Notes under the pieces: generated by a model
Told to the model about the DNA's origin: nothing
What the model saw: the letters and a program-made list of their open reading frames with translations, nothing else
The model's database searches: none
Made by a program: the position numbers and the translations under genes
From: Lysobacterales bacterium
GTDB taxonomy: Bacteria; Pseudomonadota; Gammaproteobacteria; Xanthomonadales; Rhodanobacteraceae
Reading direction: 5' to 3'
NCBI GenBank assembly: GCA_016721015.1
Contig: JADKJL010000003.1
Coordinates: forward strand, 1-64,000
DNA length: 64,000 nt
In this document: piece after piece, positions 10,938-22,242 of the stretch
Numbering within the stretch: the first letter of the stretch is position 1
How the letters are laid out: every line of letters starts with the position of its first letter

Positions 10938-11642
10938 GTCGACAGGATCGAACAGGCCGGCCCAGCTTCCTGGAATACCCGTTTGCGAACAGAGTCTTGT
11001 GATCTCGCGCCGGAAATCGGCCCGCGACATCGACTGCGCACCCAGCGATTCGAGATGGGCGGAACAGACCTGTGCGTCGAGCAGGGGGAATCCCTGCGCG
11101 GCAAGTCCATGGCAGAGGCAGAGCAGGGCGATCTTCGAGGCATTGGTGCGGCGGCTGAACATTGATTCGCCGAAGAACATGCGACCGATCGCGATGCCGT
11201 AGATGCCGCCAATCAGTCGATTGTGGTCGTACACCTCCAGCGAGTGGGCATGACCCTCATCGTGCAGGCGGGCATAGGCATCCAGCATGGCTTCGGTGAT
11301 CCAGGTGCCACCACCGTCGTGGCGCGGCTCCGCGCAGGCCCGCATGACCTGGGCAAACGCGTGATCGGTCCGGATCGTCCAGGTGCAGGATTTCAGCCAT
11401 CGGCGCAGCCGACGGGGGACATGCACAGCGCCGGTCGCGAGGATCATGCGCGGATCCGGCGACCACCAGAGGATCGGCTGACCTTCCGAGTACCACGGAA
11501 AAATCCCTCGCGAATAAGCCGCAAGCAGGCGTTCGCTGCCGAGATCGCCGCCGAAGGCGAGCAAGCCATCCGGTTCTTCAAGCGCCGTTTCGATAGCGGG
11601 AAAGGCACTCGGATCGGCACCCAGCAGGGGTAGCCGGATCAT
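10917..11642 (-). CDS. aat: Leucyl/phenylalanyl-tRNA--protein transferase
   Basis: A 241-residue protein with the signature order GLLAFGGDLGSERLLAAYSRGIFPWY, PILWWSPDPRMIL, GGGTWITEAMLDAYARLH, HSLEVYD, GGIYGIAIGRMFFGESMFS, NASKIALLCL and GFPLLDAQV. It transfers Leu or Phe from aminoacyl-tRNA to N-terminal Lys/Arg of proteins, tagging them for ClpS/ClpAP (N-degron pathway), in the cytoplasm. Its ATG overlaps the stop of the upstream FemAB-like gene in an ATGA, implying translational coupling. The last six residues and stop come from an inverted-repeat element, so the native C-terminus is probably altered; the catalytic core is complete. Confidence 0.95.
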   Translation of the reverse strand: MIRLPLLGADPSAFPAIETALEEPDGLLAFGGDLGSERLLAAYSRGIFPWYSEGQPILWWSPDPRMILATGAVHVPRRLRRWLKSCTWTIRTDHAFAQVMRACAEPRHDGGGTWITEAMLDAYARLHDEGHAHSLEVYDHNRLIGGIYGIAIGRMFFGESMFSRRTNASKIALLCLCHGLAAQGFPLLDAQVCSAHLESLGAQSMSRADFRREITRLCSQTGIPGSWAGLFDPVDLAACRT

Positions 11643-12792
11643 GACGATGGTGCCGGTTCGGCATACGGCGAGTGGGCGAGCAGGTCGTCGCGATACATCT
11701 CAAGACCGGGCGCCTCGCGCTGCAACGCCTCGGTAATCGCGCGGGCGAAGCGCGGGTCGGAGACATGGTGGAAGGACTGCGTCCGCACCGGCAGGAACCC
11801 TCTGGCGATCTTGTGTTCGCCCTGGGCGCCCGGTTCGAAGCGCTGCAAGCCATGGCGGATGCAGTAGTCGATGCCCTGGTAATAGCAGGCTTCAAAATGC
11901 AGGCCGGGGATCTGTTCCTCGGCTCCCCAGTAGCGACCGTACAAGGTATCGCTGCTGCGCAGGCAGAATGCGGCGGCAATGATCCGGCCCGCGCGCCGGC
12001 ACAGCACGGCGACCACCTGACGCGGCATGGCTTGGCCGAGATGGCGGAAAAACCCTTCGCTCAGGGCCGGGTGATTGCCGTGTGCATCGAAGGTCGATTG
12101 ATAGAGTCGATGCAGGGTGCGCCATTCGTCGTCGCCGAGCTCGTCGCCATGGCGGATCTCGCATGAGACGCCGGCCGCGACGACCTGCTGGCGCTCCTGG
12201 CGGATGTTCTTGCGTTTTTCGGCTTCAGCGCGGCGAGGAAATCATCGAAATCGCTCCAGCCGCGGTTGCTCCAGTGGAATTGCCAGTCGAAGCGCGGCAA
12301 CCAGCTGCTGCCGGAAAATGCATCCGCATCCTCTTGATCGGCGAAGTTCAGGTGGGCGGACGAGAGCGCCAGCGTTCGTTCCTGAAGCTCGATCGCCTCG
12401 ATCAGCGCACTGCGCGATGTGCGGGCTTCGGCGTTGGCTCCGACCAGCAGGCGAGGGCCGGTAACCGGGGAGTAGGGCACGGCGCAGAGCAGCTTCGGGT
12501 AATAGTCGAGCCCGTGTCGCTCATAGGCGCTCGCCCACGACCAATCGAACACGAATTCACCGTGTGAATTGCCTTTCAGGTAAAGCGGTGCGGCGGCGAC
12601 GAGGACGCCATCCTCGTACAGCCCGAGCGGGCAGGATTGCCAGCCCAGTCCGGCCTGGATGCAGCCGTGCTCCTCGAGCCCGGCGAGGAAGGCGTGCGCG
12701 ACGAACGGATGGTCGCCGCCGGCCAGGGCGTCCCATGCCCCGGCATCAATCGCGCTGACGCCTCCGTGAAAACGGGCTTCAAGTTGTGACAT
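11639..12792 (-). CDS. FemAB/GNAT-like peptidoglycan-type N-acyltransferase (COG3146 family), one frameshift
   Basis: From 12792: MSQLEARFHGGVSAIDAGAWDAL, HPFVAHAFLAGLEEHGC, VAAAPLYLKGNSHGEFVFDWSWA and YYPKLLCAVPYSPVTGPRLL, then a frame change at a T run on the plus strand (12215-12219; A run in the gene) where KPKKRKNIRQER is expected. The second half reads LGQAMPRQVVAVLCRRAGRIIAAAF, YGRYWGAEEQIPGLHFEACYYQGIDYCI, EPGAQGEHKIARGFLPV and ends at 11639. This is the conserved family of about 385 residues usually adjacent to aat. It is proposed to be an acyltransferase of the double-GNAT fold; the substrate is unproven. The missing A is probably a base-calling error. Confidence 0.85.
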
Positions 12793-12812
12793 GCGAGCGA
12801 GATATGCTTCCT

Positions 12813-12889
12813 GTAGGAGCGCCTTCAGGCGCGATGCTCTTGCTGGTGTATCCGGAAAGCAGAAGCATCGCGCCTGAAGGCGCTCCTAC
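12813..12889. repeat. REP-like inverted repeat pair (26-bp arms)
   Basis: The arms at 12813-12838 and 12864-12889 are perfect reverse complements, each built as GTAGGAGC plus an inner hairpin GCGCC TTCA GGCGC. It lies in the short gap between the FemAB-like gene and trxB. Related copies with a different but still self-complementary stem occur at 18419-18486 and, degraded, at 44373-44552. Confidence 0.85.
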
Positions 12890-12899
12890 GAATGCCTGA

Positions 12900-13861
12900 T
12901 CAACCGACCAGGCCGAGCTTGTCGAGATATTTCTCGGCATCCAGCGCAGCCATGCAACCAAATCCGGCCGAGGTGACGGCCTGGCGATAGACCTGGTCGG
13001 CGACATCCCCTGCGGCGAACACACCGGGAACGCTGGTCGCGGTGGCGTTGCCTTCGAGCCCGGTGCGGATCGTGATGTAGCCGTTGCGCATGTCCAGTTG
13101 GCCTTCGAAGATGCCGGTATTCGGCGTGTGCCCAATGGCGACGAACATCCCGGTCACCGGAATGTCACGCGTCTCCCCGTCCTGCGTGCTTTTCACGCGG
13201 ATGCCGGTGACGCCCGTCTGATCGCCGAGCACTTCATCGACGCCGTGGTTCCAGACGATATCGATCTTGCCGGCGGCCTGCTTCTCGAACAGCTTGTCCT
13301 GCATGATTTTCTCTGCGCGCAGCTTGTCTCTACGATGCACGAGGGTGACTTTTTTCGCGATGTTGGCCAGATACAGGGCTTCTTCGACAGCGGTATTGCC
13401 GCCACCGATCACTGCGACTTCCTGATCGCGGAAAAAGAAGCCATCGCAGGTTGCGCAGGCGGAGACGCCCTGGCCCTTGAACTTGTCTTCCGATTCGAGA
13501 CCGAGATACATCGCGGTCGCGCCGGTGGCGATGATCAGCGCGTCACAGGTGTATTCGCCACTGTCGCCGAGCAGGCGGAACGGACGCTGGCTGAGATCGG
13601 CGGTATGGATGTGATCGAAAAGGATCTCGGTGTTGAAGCGCTCGGCATGCTCCTTCATGCGCTCCATCAGGCCGGATCCTGCAGGCCCTCGACATCACCG
13701 GGCCAGTTGTCGACATCGGTGGTGGTCATCAACTGGCCGCCCTGGGCAAGGCCGGTGATCATGGTCGGCTTCAGATTGGCGCGGGCCGCGTAGACGGCCG
13801 CCGAATACCCCGCGGGGCCGGTGCCGAGGATCAGGAGGCGCGTGTGTTTCGGGGTCGTCAT
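12900..13861 (-). CDS. trxB: Thioredoxin-disulfide reductase, one frameshift
   Basis: Starts MTTPKHTRLLILGTGPAGYS at 13861 (FAD-binding GxGPAG), followed by GGQLMTTTDVDNWPGD. The frame is lost near 13673, where one C appears to be missing, and resumes at LMERMKEHAERFNTEI. The NADPH domain carries the redox-active pair in ACATCDGFFF (Cys-Ala-Thr-Cys), then VAVIGGGNTAVEEALYL and VTLVHRRDKLRA. The C-terminal FAD segment VPGVFAAGDVADQVYRQA is intact and the protein ends DKLGLVG at 12900. Length after repair is about 320 residues, normal. The enzyme reduces thioredoxin with NADPH in the cytoplasm. Confidence 0.93.
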
Positions 13862-14127
13862 GTATAATCCCGGCCGCTCTACGGCCTCTTGTTTGGCGAT
13901 GAATTTGATGCCGGCAGACGATGCGATGTGCACCGCTGCTGCCGTCACGCCCGATTCCAGAACTTGTGTCGCAGACGTCCAGAAATCGGGCGTCGGCTGT
14001 GCGGCTGGTCAGAATGGGGTGCCGGAGAGGATGAATCAAGACGCAGGCGGAAAGCCGGTGTCACCCTTGTCGAAAATTGCGCACCGGCATCCGGCCGCTG
14101 CGTCCCCTGATCAATCTGGAGATTCTG

Positions 14128-15195
14128 ATGCGCATCGGTGTTCCGTCCGAGACCAAGACCCTTGAAGGGCGCGTCGCCCTCGTTCCGGCAGCTTGTTCCG
14201 ATCTGGTCCGTCGCGGCCATGAGGTGTTCATCCAGTCCGGCGCTGGCTTGAAGAGTGGATTCAGCGACGATGAGTTCGTGCGCAACGGTGTCACCGTCGT
14301 GGCCGATGCCGACAAGCTCTACGAAATTGCCGAGATGATCGTCAAGGTCAAGGAGCCGATCGCGGGCGACCTGGCACGCTTGCGCAAGGATCATCTTCTG
14401 TTTTGCTACCTGCATCTGGCCGCCGAACCCGCGCTGACCAAATCCCTGCTTGATATCGGCCTGACTGGCATCGCTTTCGAATCGGTCCAGGACATGGACG
14501 GATCACTGCCGCTGCTCGCACCGATGTCGATCATCGCCGGTCGCATTGCGGTGCAGGTCGGCACGCATCTGTTGCATCAGCCCGCCGGCGGCAAGGGCAA
14601 GCTGCTTGGCGGTCTGCCCGGAACCGAACGCGGCAAGGTGGTCGTCCTCGGCGCTGGACAAGCCGGTGGCAACTCGGCGGCGCTGGCCGCGGCCGGTGGT
14701 GCCAATGTCGTCGTCTTCGACAAGCGCCCGGATCGGCTGGCCGAGATGATGGCGCTTGGCTCCAACGTCACTGCGCTTTACCCCTACGAAGAATATGTCG
14801 CACGTGAGTTGCGCAATGCGGATCTCGTCATTGGCGCCGTGCTCGTGCCGAGTGCGCGCGCACCGCGCGTCGTCACTGCCGCGATGGTCAAGGACATGGA
14901 GCCGGGCAGTGTGCTCGCCGATATCTCGATCGACCAGGGCGGCTGCTTTGAAACCTCGAAGCCGACCACCTGGAAGGATCCGACCTATGTCGTCGACGGC
15001 GTCACCCATTTCGCCGTGACCAACATGCCCGGTGCGGTTCCACAGACTTCGTCGCAGGCGATTTCTGCGGCGATCCTGCCGTATGTGCAACGTCTTGCCA
15101 GCGGGCCGGCCTGGCGCGATTACGCTCCGCTCAAGGGCGGCATCAATGTCGATGCGGGCAAGATCGTGCATCCGGCACTGGAAGGCTTGGTTTGA
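14128..15195 (+). CDS. ald: Alanine dehydrogenase
   Basis: MRIGVPSETKTLEGRVALVP is the classic N-terminus; downstream are IVKVKEPIAGDL, the Rossmann motif VVVLGAGQAGGNSAALAAAGGA (GxGxxG type) and the HFAVTNMPGAVPQTSSQA segment. The 355-residue product interconverts L-alanine and pyruvate plus ammonium using NAD. The start at 14128 is fixed by the conserved MRIGVP. The 266 bp between trxB and this gene show no gene and must hold both divergent promoters. It lies 45 bp ahead of ftsK. Confidence 0.95.
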   Translation: MRIGVPSETKTLEGRVALVPAACSDLVRRGHEVFIQSGAGLKSGFSDDEFVRNGVTVVADADKLYEIAEMIVKVKEPIAGDLARLRKDHLLFCYLHLAAEPALTKSLLDIGLTGIAFESVQDMDGSLPLLAPMSIIAGRIAVQVGTHLLHQPAGGKGKLLGGLPGTERGKVVVLGAGQAGGNSAALAAAGGANVVVFDKRPDRLAEMMALGSNVTALYPYEEYVARELRNADLVIGAVLVPSARAPRVVTAAMVKDMEPGSVLADISIDQGGCFETSKPTTWKDPTYVVDGVTHFAVTNMPGAVPQTSSQAISAAILPYVQRLASGPAWRDYAPLKGGINVDAGKIVHPALEGLV

Positions 15196-15240
15196 ACAAA
15201 AACAATCGCTTGCCACGGTAATTTAAGGTAAGTTCTGCGC

Positions 15241-17562
<2,322 letters not shown>

Positions 17563-17645
17563 GCCGGCCAGCCGCGCTTAAGCCTGATCATGTGATCCTG
17601 CTTCCTTTGTCTCCCGCTCCACATTTAATTCTCAGGAATTCTTCG

Positions 17646-18296
17646 ATGTTGCGAGTCATCCTTGCGCTTGCCTGTTTCATCCCGGCCATGGCCAGCGCGG
17701 CGGATTCCGCTCGTGCCGAACTCGAAGCGTTTTCGCGGAACATCCAGATCATCAGCGCGCATTTCGAGCAATCGGTGATTGGCGCCAAGGGCAATCGCGG
17801 CGAGGTCTCATCCGGCACGCTGGCGCTCAAGGCGCCGCGTCAGTTCCGCTGGCAGACGACCTCACCGTATGAGCAACTGATCGTCGCCGATGGCAATCGT
17901 GTGTGGATTTACGATCCGGATCTCGAACAGGTCAGCGTGCGCGGGCAGGGCGCAGAAGAGGCGCATAGTCCGTTGTCCGTCCTCACCGATCTGTCCCGCC
18001 TCGACGCTGAATTCACGGCCAGCGAGAGCGGCGAGCGCGAGGGTCTGCGCTGGCTCAAACTGGTCTCGAAAGCCAAGGAGCCTGAATTCGCTTTCGCCGA
18101 ACTCGGTTTCGAGAAAAACAATCTGGCTCGCATGCGTTTCGAGGATGCCCTGGGCAACACCACCGAGATCCGCTTCTCGAACTGGCAGCGCGATCCGAAA
18201 TTGCCTGCCGATACCTTCTCGTTCACGCCGCCTGACGGCGTTGACGTGGTTGGCGATCCGGGTGCGGATGCCGAAGTCTTCCCGATCAAGGACTGA
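17646..18296 (+). CDS. lolA: Outer-membrane lipoprotein carrier protein LolA
   Basis: A 216-residue periplasmic protein. Signal peptide MLRVILALACFIPAMASA, then AELEAFSRNIQIISAHFEQSV, APRQFRWQTTSPYEQLIVADG, VWIYDPDLEQVSV and SPLSVLTD, the conserved LolA beta-barrel sequence with the basic Arg in QFRW. It ferries lipoproteins from LolCDE to LolB. The ATG at 17646 is chosen because the signal peptide begins there; an upstream in-frame GTG at 17592 adds only a non-signal extension. In related genomes rarA usually follows; here rarA is 19 kb away. Confidence 0.95.
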   Translation: MLRVILALACFIPAMASAADSARAELEAFSRNIQIISAHFEQSVIGAKGNRGEVSSGTLALKAPRQFRWQTTSPYEQLIVADGNRVWIYDPDLEQVSVRGQGAEEAHSPLSVLTDLSRLDAEFTASESGEREGLRWLKLVSKAKEPEFAFAELGFEKNNLARMRFEDALGNTTEIRFSNWQRDPKLPADTFSFTPPDGVDVVGDPGADAEVFPIKD

Positions 18297-18343
18297 TCGC
18301 TGCCAGCGAAACTGAGTGAATCCTGAATGAGCCAAAAAAACCC

Positions 18344-18375
18344 TTGACTCTGGACTAGGGTCTAGGGTGCAAGCT
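18344..18375 (+). promoter_or_regulatory. MerR-type promoter/operator with lengthened spacer
   Basis: TTGACT at 18344-18349 starts a 32-bp block carrying the dyad CTGGAC TAG GGTCTAG inside an unusually long -35/-10 spacer, with a weak -10 around 18370-18375. Long-spacer promoters with a central dyad are the hallmark of MerR-family activators, which underwind the DNA on metal binding. It faces the merR/membrane protein/copA operon, so it is probably the autoregulated operon promoter. Confidence 0.65.
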
Positions 18376-18418
18376 GCCGACTTCGCGACGCGGATTCCGT
18401 TCCGATTGCCAGGATTGT

Positions 18419-18486
18419 GTAGGAGCCCCTTCAGGGGCGAGCGCTTCACCAATTCACCCTGCGCTCGCCCCTGAAGGGGCTCCTAC
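18419..18486. repeat. REP-like inverted repeat in the 5' untranslated region of the copper operon
   Basis: Arms of 26 bp at 18419-18444 and 18461-18486 are reverse complements, each GTAGGAGC plus an inner GCCCC TTCA GGGGC hairpin. It lies between the MerR-type promoter and the merR ribosome binding site (GGAGG at 18521-18525), so it would be transcribed into the operon leader. Confidence 0.85.
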
Positions 18487-18530
18487 AACGGCTTCTTGTC
18501 CGCATCGCATTCCATTAATCGGAGGCGGCA

Positions 18531-18938
18531 ATGACCAGCTTTGCAATCGGCCAACTCGCCAGTGCGGCCGGTGTCGGCATCGACACGGTTCGCTATTACG
18601 AGCGAAGTGGCCTGCTGAAACCGGCTACTCGTTCGGCATCGGGCTATCGAAAATATGGCGAGGGCGAGCTCGATCGCCTGAACTTCATCCGTCGCGCCCA
18701 GCATCTTGGTTTCAGCCTCAATGAGATCGGCGAGTTGCTGACGATCAGCCATCGCGGCGATGTCGCCGCCATGTACCAGGCTGCCAAACTTCATCTCGAC
18801 GATATCGACAAACGCATTACCGAACTTCATCGAGTGCGTGATGCGCTCAGCAAGCTCATGTCCGAATGCCCGCGCGAGGGATCTGACGAGAACTGTCCGA
18901 TCCTGCGCGCCCTGATCAACAAAGAGGTTTCCCCGTGA
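18531..18938 (+). CDS. MerR-family metal-responsive transcriptional regulator
   Basis: 135 residues. The N-terminal winged helix starts FAIGQLASAAGVGIDTVRYYERSGLL (residues 4-29), followed by GYRKYGEGELDRLNFIRRAQHLGFSL and the dimerising coiled coil. The metal loop near the end has Cys113 and Cys122 (ECPREGSDENCPIL), like CueR except with eight residues between the cysteines instead of seven. The target is the copper ATPase in the same operon, so copper or a related soft metal is the likely inducer (inference). The stop overlaps the next gene's GTG. Confidence 0.9.
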   Translation: MTSFAIGQLASAAGVGIDTVRYYERSGLLKPATRSASGYRKYGEGELDRLNFIRRAQHLGFSLNEIGELLTISHRGDVAAMYQAAKLHLDDIDKRITELHRVRDALSKLMSECPREGSDENCPILRALINKEVSP

Positions 18939-19468
18939 ACTCATCCAATGCATCGTCGGTTGCCGAGCGCGCCGAGCGTCAACCTTCTTCGTGCTGCATC
19001 GCCTATGTTCGCAATCTGCTGGAACGCGTGCGCACGCGACATCGACAGGATGGGCAAGATCCGCGCCCCGGAGGTGGCTCGGACGATGCCGAGTCGGATC
19101 TGCCACGGCCATCACTGCACGACATCCTTGCCGGTGAACTGGAAGCCTCGCTCATGGCCGATGGTGGCCCTGCGCTGACTTGTCCTGGATTGGAAATCCG
19201 CCATGACGATCCCGCCGAACTGGCTCGCGCACGCGTCGTCTTCGCACTGACCTTGCTCGTTCCGCTGCTGCTGGTTTCGGCCAGCATGGTCTTGCTGGAT
19301 GGCGCACTCGGTCACGCGCTGCACGCGTTGTTGCGCTTCTCGATGTTTGCACTTGCCGTGCCACTGGCCGTTTCGCTGACGATGCTTGCCGTGCGCACAT
19401 TCCAGCGCAAACGCAACCGCCACGCTCCTGTTGGGTCACTCATCACCTCACGCCTGGAACAGACATGA
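18935..19468 (+). CDS. Uncharacterised membrane protein between merR and copA
   Basis: 177 residues, not recognised. A soluble N-terminal part contains a Cys-Cys pair (QPSSCCIAYVRNLLERV) and a conserved PSLHDILAGELEASLMAD, then IRHDDPAELARAR leads into two membrane spans (about residues 89-111 and 121-147) and a basic end FQRKRNR. GTG start overlaps the merR stop and its own stop overlaps the copA ATG, so the three genes are translationally coupled and probably act together. A second family member lies at 36459-36890, which shows the PSLHD, IRHDDP, PLLLVSA, LLRFS and KRRRNR segments are conserved. A helper of copper handling is a guess from context. Confidence 0.8.
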   Translation: MNSSNASSVAERAERQPSSCCIAYVRNLLERVRTRHRQDGQDPRPGGGSDDAESDLPRPSLHDILAGELEASLMADGGPALTCPGLEIRHDDPAELARARVVFALTLLVPLLLVSASMVLLDGALGHALHALLRFSMFALAVPLAVSLTMLAVRTFQRKRNRHAPVGSLITSRLEQT

Positions 19469-21825
19469 GCACGCACGATCACGACCCTTCCCCATCCAAC
19501 AGTTGTCACGCGGCAAACGCCGCCACACCAGCTTCCGGACAGGTCAAGGATCCGGTTTGCGGCATGTTGGTCGATCCGGCAACCTCCGAGCTTTCGGCCG
19601 AGCATGATGGACAGACGTTCCATTTCTGTTCTGCTGGCTGTCAGAAAAAATTTATCGCAGATCCCTTGATCTATCTCGATGCGGACAAAAAGGCCAAGCC
19701 GGAAAAGCAGGACAAGAACGTGATCTACACGTGCCCGATGCATCCGGAAGTGCGCCAGGTCGGCCCCGGCTCCTGCCCGAAATGCGGCATGGCGCTTGAA
19801 CCGGAAAGGCCGGGCGCCGAAGAGGACGACAGCGAACTGCGCGCGGTGCGTCGGCGCTTCGTGATTGCCTCGGCGCTCGCACTGCCGCTGCTGCTGGTCG
19901 CGATGGTGCCGCATCTGCTCGGCCTGCATTTCAACCCGACGATTTCGTCGACCTTGCGCTGGGCCGAATTCCTGCTCGCCACGCCGCTCGTGCTCTGGCT
20001 CGGCAGGGCCTACTACGCGCGCGGCTGGAGTGGTGCAATTTCTGGCTCGCCGAACATGTACACGCTGATCGGAATCGGCGTGCTCGTGGCCTACACATTC
20101 AGTCTCGTCGCGATGTTCGCGCCGGGTCTGTTTCCGCCATCCATGCAGGATCACAATGGCGAAGTGCCGTTCTATTTCGAAGCTGCGGGCGTAATCATAG
20201 CTCTGGTCTTGCTCGGCGAATGGCTCGAACTGCGCGCGCGCGGCAAGACTTCCCAAGCCTTGCGCCGCCTGCTCGATCTCGCCCCCAAGACTGTGCAGCG
20301 ACTGGACGCCAATGAAACCGAAAGCGAGGTTCCGCTGGATGAGGTCAAGGTCGGCGATCGCCTGCGTGTCCGACCGGGGGCAAAGATCCCGGTTGACGGC
20401 AGCGTGCTGGAAGGCCGCAGCAGTGTCGATGAATCGATGCTCAGTGGCGAACCGGTGGCGGTCGAGAAGGGCAGTGGCGATACGGTCACCGGCGGCACCA
20501 TCAACGGCACCGGCAGCTTCGTCATGCGCGCCGACAAGGTCGGCGATGAAACCATGCTTGCCCAGATCATCGAGCTTGTCGCCAAGGCGCAGCGTTCCAA
20601 GGCGCCGCTGCAACGTGTGGCCGATCGCGTCTCACTGTATTTCGTTCCGGCCGTGGTCGCGATCTCGCTGCTGACCTTTGTGGTGTGGTGGCTGTTCGGC
20701 CCTGAGCCGCGCCTGGCCTATGCCGTGGTCAATGCGGTCGCCGTGCTGATCATCGCCTGTCCTTGCGCGCTCGGCCTGGCCACGCCGATCTCTATCATGG
20801 TCGCCAGCGGGCGCGGAGCCGAATCCGGCGTGCTGTTTCGCGAAGCGGCGGCAATTGAAAACCTGAGTCGGGTCGATACCCTGATTCTCGACAAGACCGG
20901 CACGATCACCGAAGGACGGCCACGCCTGACCGATGTCGTCGCCGCGCCTGGCAACGACGAATCCAACGTGCTCGCGCTGGCTGCCGCACTCGAAGCGGCC
21001 AGCGAACATCCGCTCGCACACGCGGTGATTTCAGGGGCAAAGGAACGCGGGGTCAGCTATCAGCAGGCAAGCGAGTTCGCCTCGGAAACCGGGCGCGGCG
21101 TGCGCGGTCAGGTCGATGGCCGATTGATCCGCCTCGGCAATCGCAAGATGGTCGAAGCGTGCAGTCTGGGCGACGACCTTGCCGGCAAGGCGGAGACGCT
21201 GCGCAAAGACGCCAAGACGGTGATGTTCGTGGCTATCGAAGACAAGGTGGTCGGCCTCGTCGCCGTGCAGGATCCCCTCAAGGCTGATGCCGCCGAGGTG
21301 CTGCGGCAACTCAAGCAGGAAGGCCTGAAGCTGATCATGTTGACCGGTGACAACGAGGCGACCGCGAAAGCCGTCGCGCGCGACCTGCCGCTCGATGAAG
21401 TGCGTGCCGGCCAGTCGCCCGAAGACAAGGCCAACGTGATCCGTGCATTGCAAAAGGCGGGCGCCCGCGTGGCGATGGCCGGCGATGGCATCAATGACGC
21501 ACCGGCCCTGGCCGTCGCCGATGTCGGCATTGCCATGGGCAACGGCACCGATATCGCGATGGAGAGTGCCCAGGTTACCCTGGTCAAGGGCGAGCTCTCC
21601 GGCATCCTGCGTGCGCGCCGATTGTCCGCGGCAGCGGTGCGCAACATCCACCAGAACCTCGGCTTCGCCTTCGGCTACAACACGCTCGGCGTGCCGATCG
21701 CCGCCGGAATCCTGTATCCGTTCTTTGGCCTGTTGCTGAGTCCAATCATCGCTGCACTGGCCATGAGCTTGTCGTCGGTCTCGGTGATCAGCAATGCCTT
21801 GCGTCTTCGTCATGTGAAGATTTGA
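19465..21825 (+). CDS. copA: Copper-translocating P-type ATPase with N-terminal YHS and heavy-metal-binding domains
   Basis: 786 residues. His/Cys-rich N-terminus; YHS domain at 27-72 (KDPVCGM, FCSAGCQKKF); heavy-metal-binding domain YTCPMHPEVRQVGPGSCPKCGM at 88-110 (this replaces the usual HMA domains). The pump core follows: actuator SMLSGEP, membrane metal site Cys432-Pro-Cys434 in IIACPCALGLATP, phosphorylation Asp476 in DKTGT, nucleotide-binding SEHPLAHAV, and hinge MAGDGINDAPALA. The role is ATP-driven export of Cu(I), possibly Ag(I), from the cytoplasm. The start overlaps the upstream stop. A MITE-like element is inserted exactly at the stop codon. Confidence 0.95.
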   Translation: MSTHDHDPSPSNSCHAANAATPASGQVKDPVCGMLVDPATSELSAEHDGQTFHFCSAGCQKKFIADPLIYLDADKKAKPEKQDKNVIYTCPMHPEVRQVGPGSCPKCGMALEPERPGAEEDDSELRAVRRRFVIASALALPLLLVAMVPHLLGLHFNPTISSTLRWAEFLLATPLVLWLGRAYYARGWSGAISGSPNMYTLIGIGVLVAYTFSLVAMFAPGLFPPSMQDHNGEVPFYFEAAGVIIALVLLGEWLELRARGKTSQALRRLLDLAPKTVQRLDANETESEVPLDEVKVGDRLRVRPGAKIPVDGSVLEGRSSVDESMLSGEPVAVEKGSGDTVTGGTINGTGSFVMRADKVGDETMLAQIIELVAKAQRSKAPLQRVADRVSLYFVPAVVAISLLTFVVWWLFGPEPRLAYAVVNAVAVLIIACPCALGLATPISIMVASGRGAESGVLFREAAAIENLSRVDTLILDKTGTITEGRPRLTDVVAAPGNDESNVLALAAALEAASEHPLAHAVISGAKERGVSYQQASEFASETGRGVRGQVDGRLIRLGNRKMVEACSLGDDLAGKAETLRKDAKTVMFVAIEDKVVGLVAVQDPLKADAAEVLRQLKQEGLKLIMLTGDNEATAKAVARDLPLDEVRAGQSPEDKANVIRALQKAGARVAMAGDGINDAPALAVADVGIAMGNGTDIAMESAQVTLVKGELSGILRARRLSAAAVRNIHQNLGFAFGYNTLGVPIAAGILYPFFGLLLSPIIAALAMSLSSVSVISNALRLRHVKI

Positions 21826-21826
21826 A

Positions 21827-22242
21827 GGGTCTTCGGGAAGTCGTGTGGGTCATTCGGTCACAATCCGTAGCTTTTCGGCAAACTACCGCTGAGCGCTTTC
21901 CATCGTAGGTTGGTGCTGAGCACAGCGAAGCCCAACGGTTGTTCCGGCACGTTCTACGTCACGCGGAGGAAAGATCGCACCTCGTTGGGCTTCGCTGTGC
22001 TCAGCACCAACCTACGGAACCCGCGTGCGAAGAATGCGCCGCACTCCAGAACGATGCGTCAGCCTTGGGGGTGAACGGGGAATCGGCAGACAACCAGCAA
22101 ACGCTGAGGAAGCCTCACTGAAGTCACCGTCAACAAGGCAAGTCAAATCTCCGGACAACTCTGTAATCCGCAAAACCCTGTTCTGCACCGGTTTCGCCGG
22201 TACCAACGCTTCAGAATCACCCACTGGCTTCCACGAAGATCC
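21827..22242. mobile_element. Non-coding MITE-like element, copy 1 (416 bp)
   Basis: Left end GGGTCTTCGGGAAG and right end CTTCCACGAAGATCC form imperfect terminal inverted repeats. It is flanked by GATTTGAA at 21819-21826 and again at 22243-22250, an 8-bp target duplication that contains the copA stop. Inside are a 34-bp inverted repeat (arms begin TAGGTTGGTGCTGAGC) and a smaller CCGG TTTCG CCGG hairpin; no credible gene. A second copy of about 95% identity is at 44562-44969. The 240 bp between this element and the next gene show nothing recognisable. Confidence 0.85.

Noticed and set aside
13862..13867. TATAAT box directly after the trxB start
   Set aside because: It reads on the plus strand, 260 bp from ald, with no matching -35 element.
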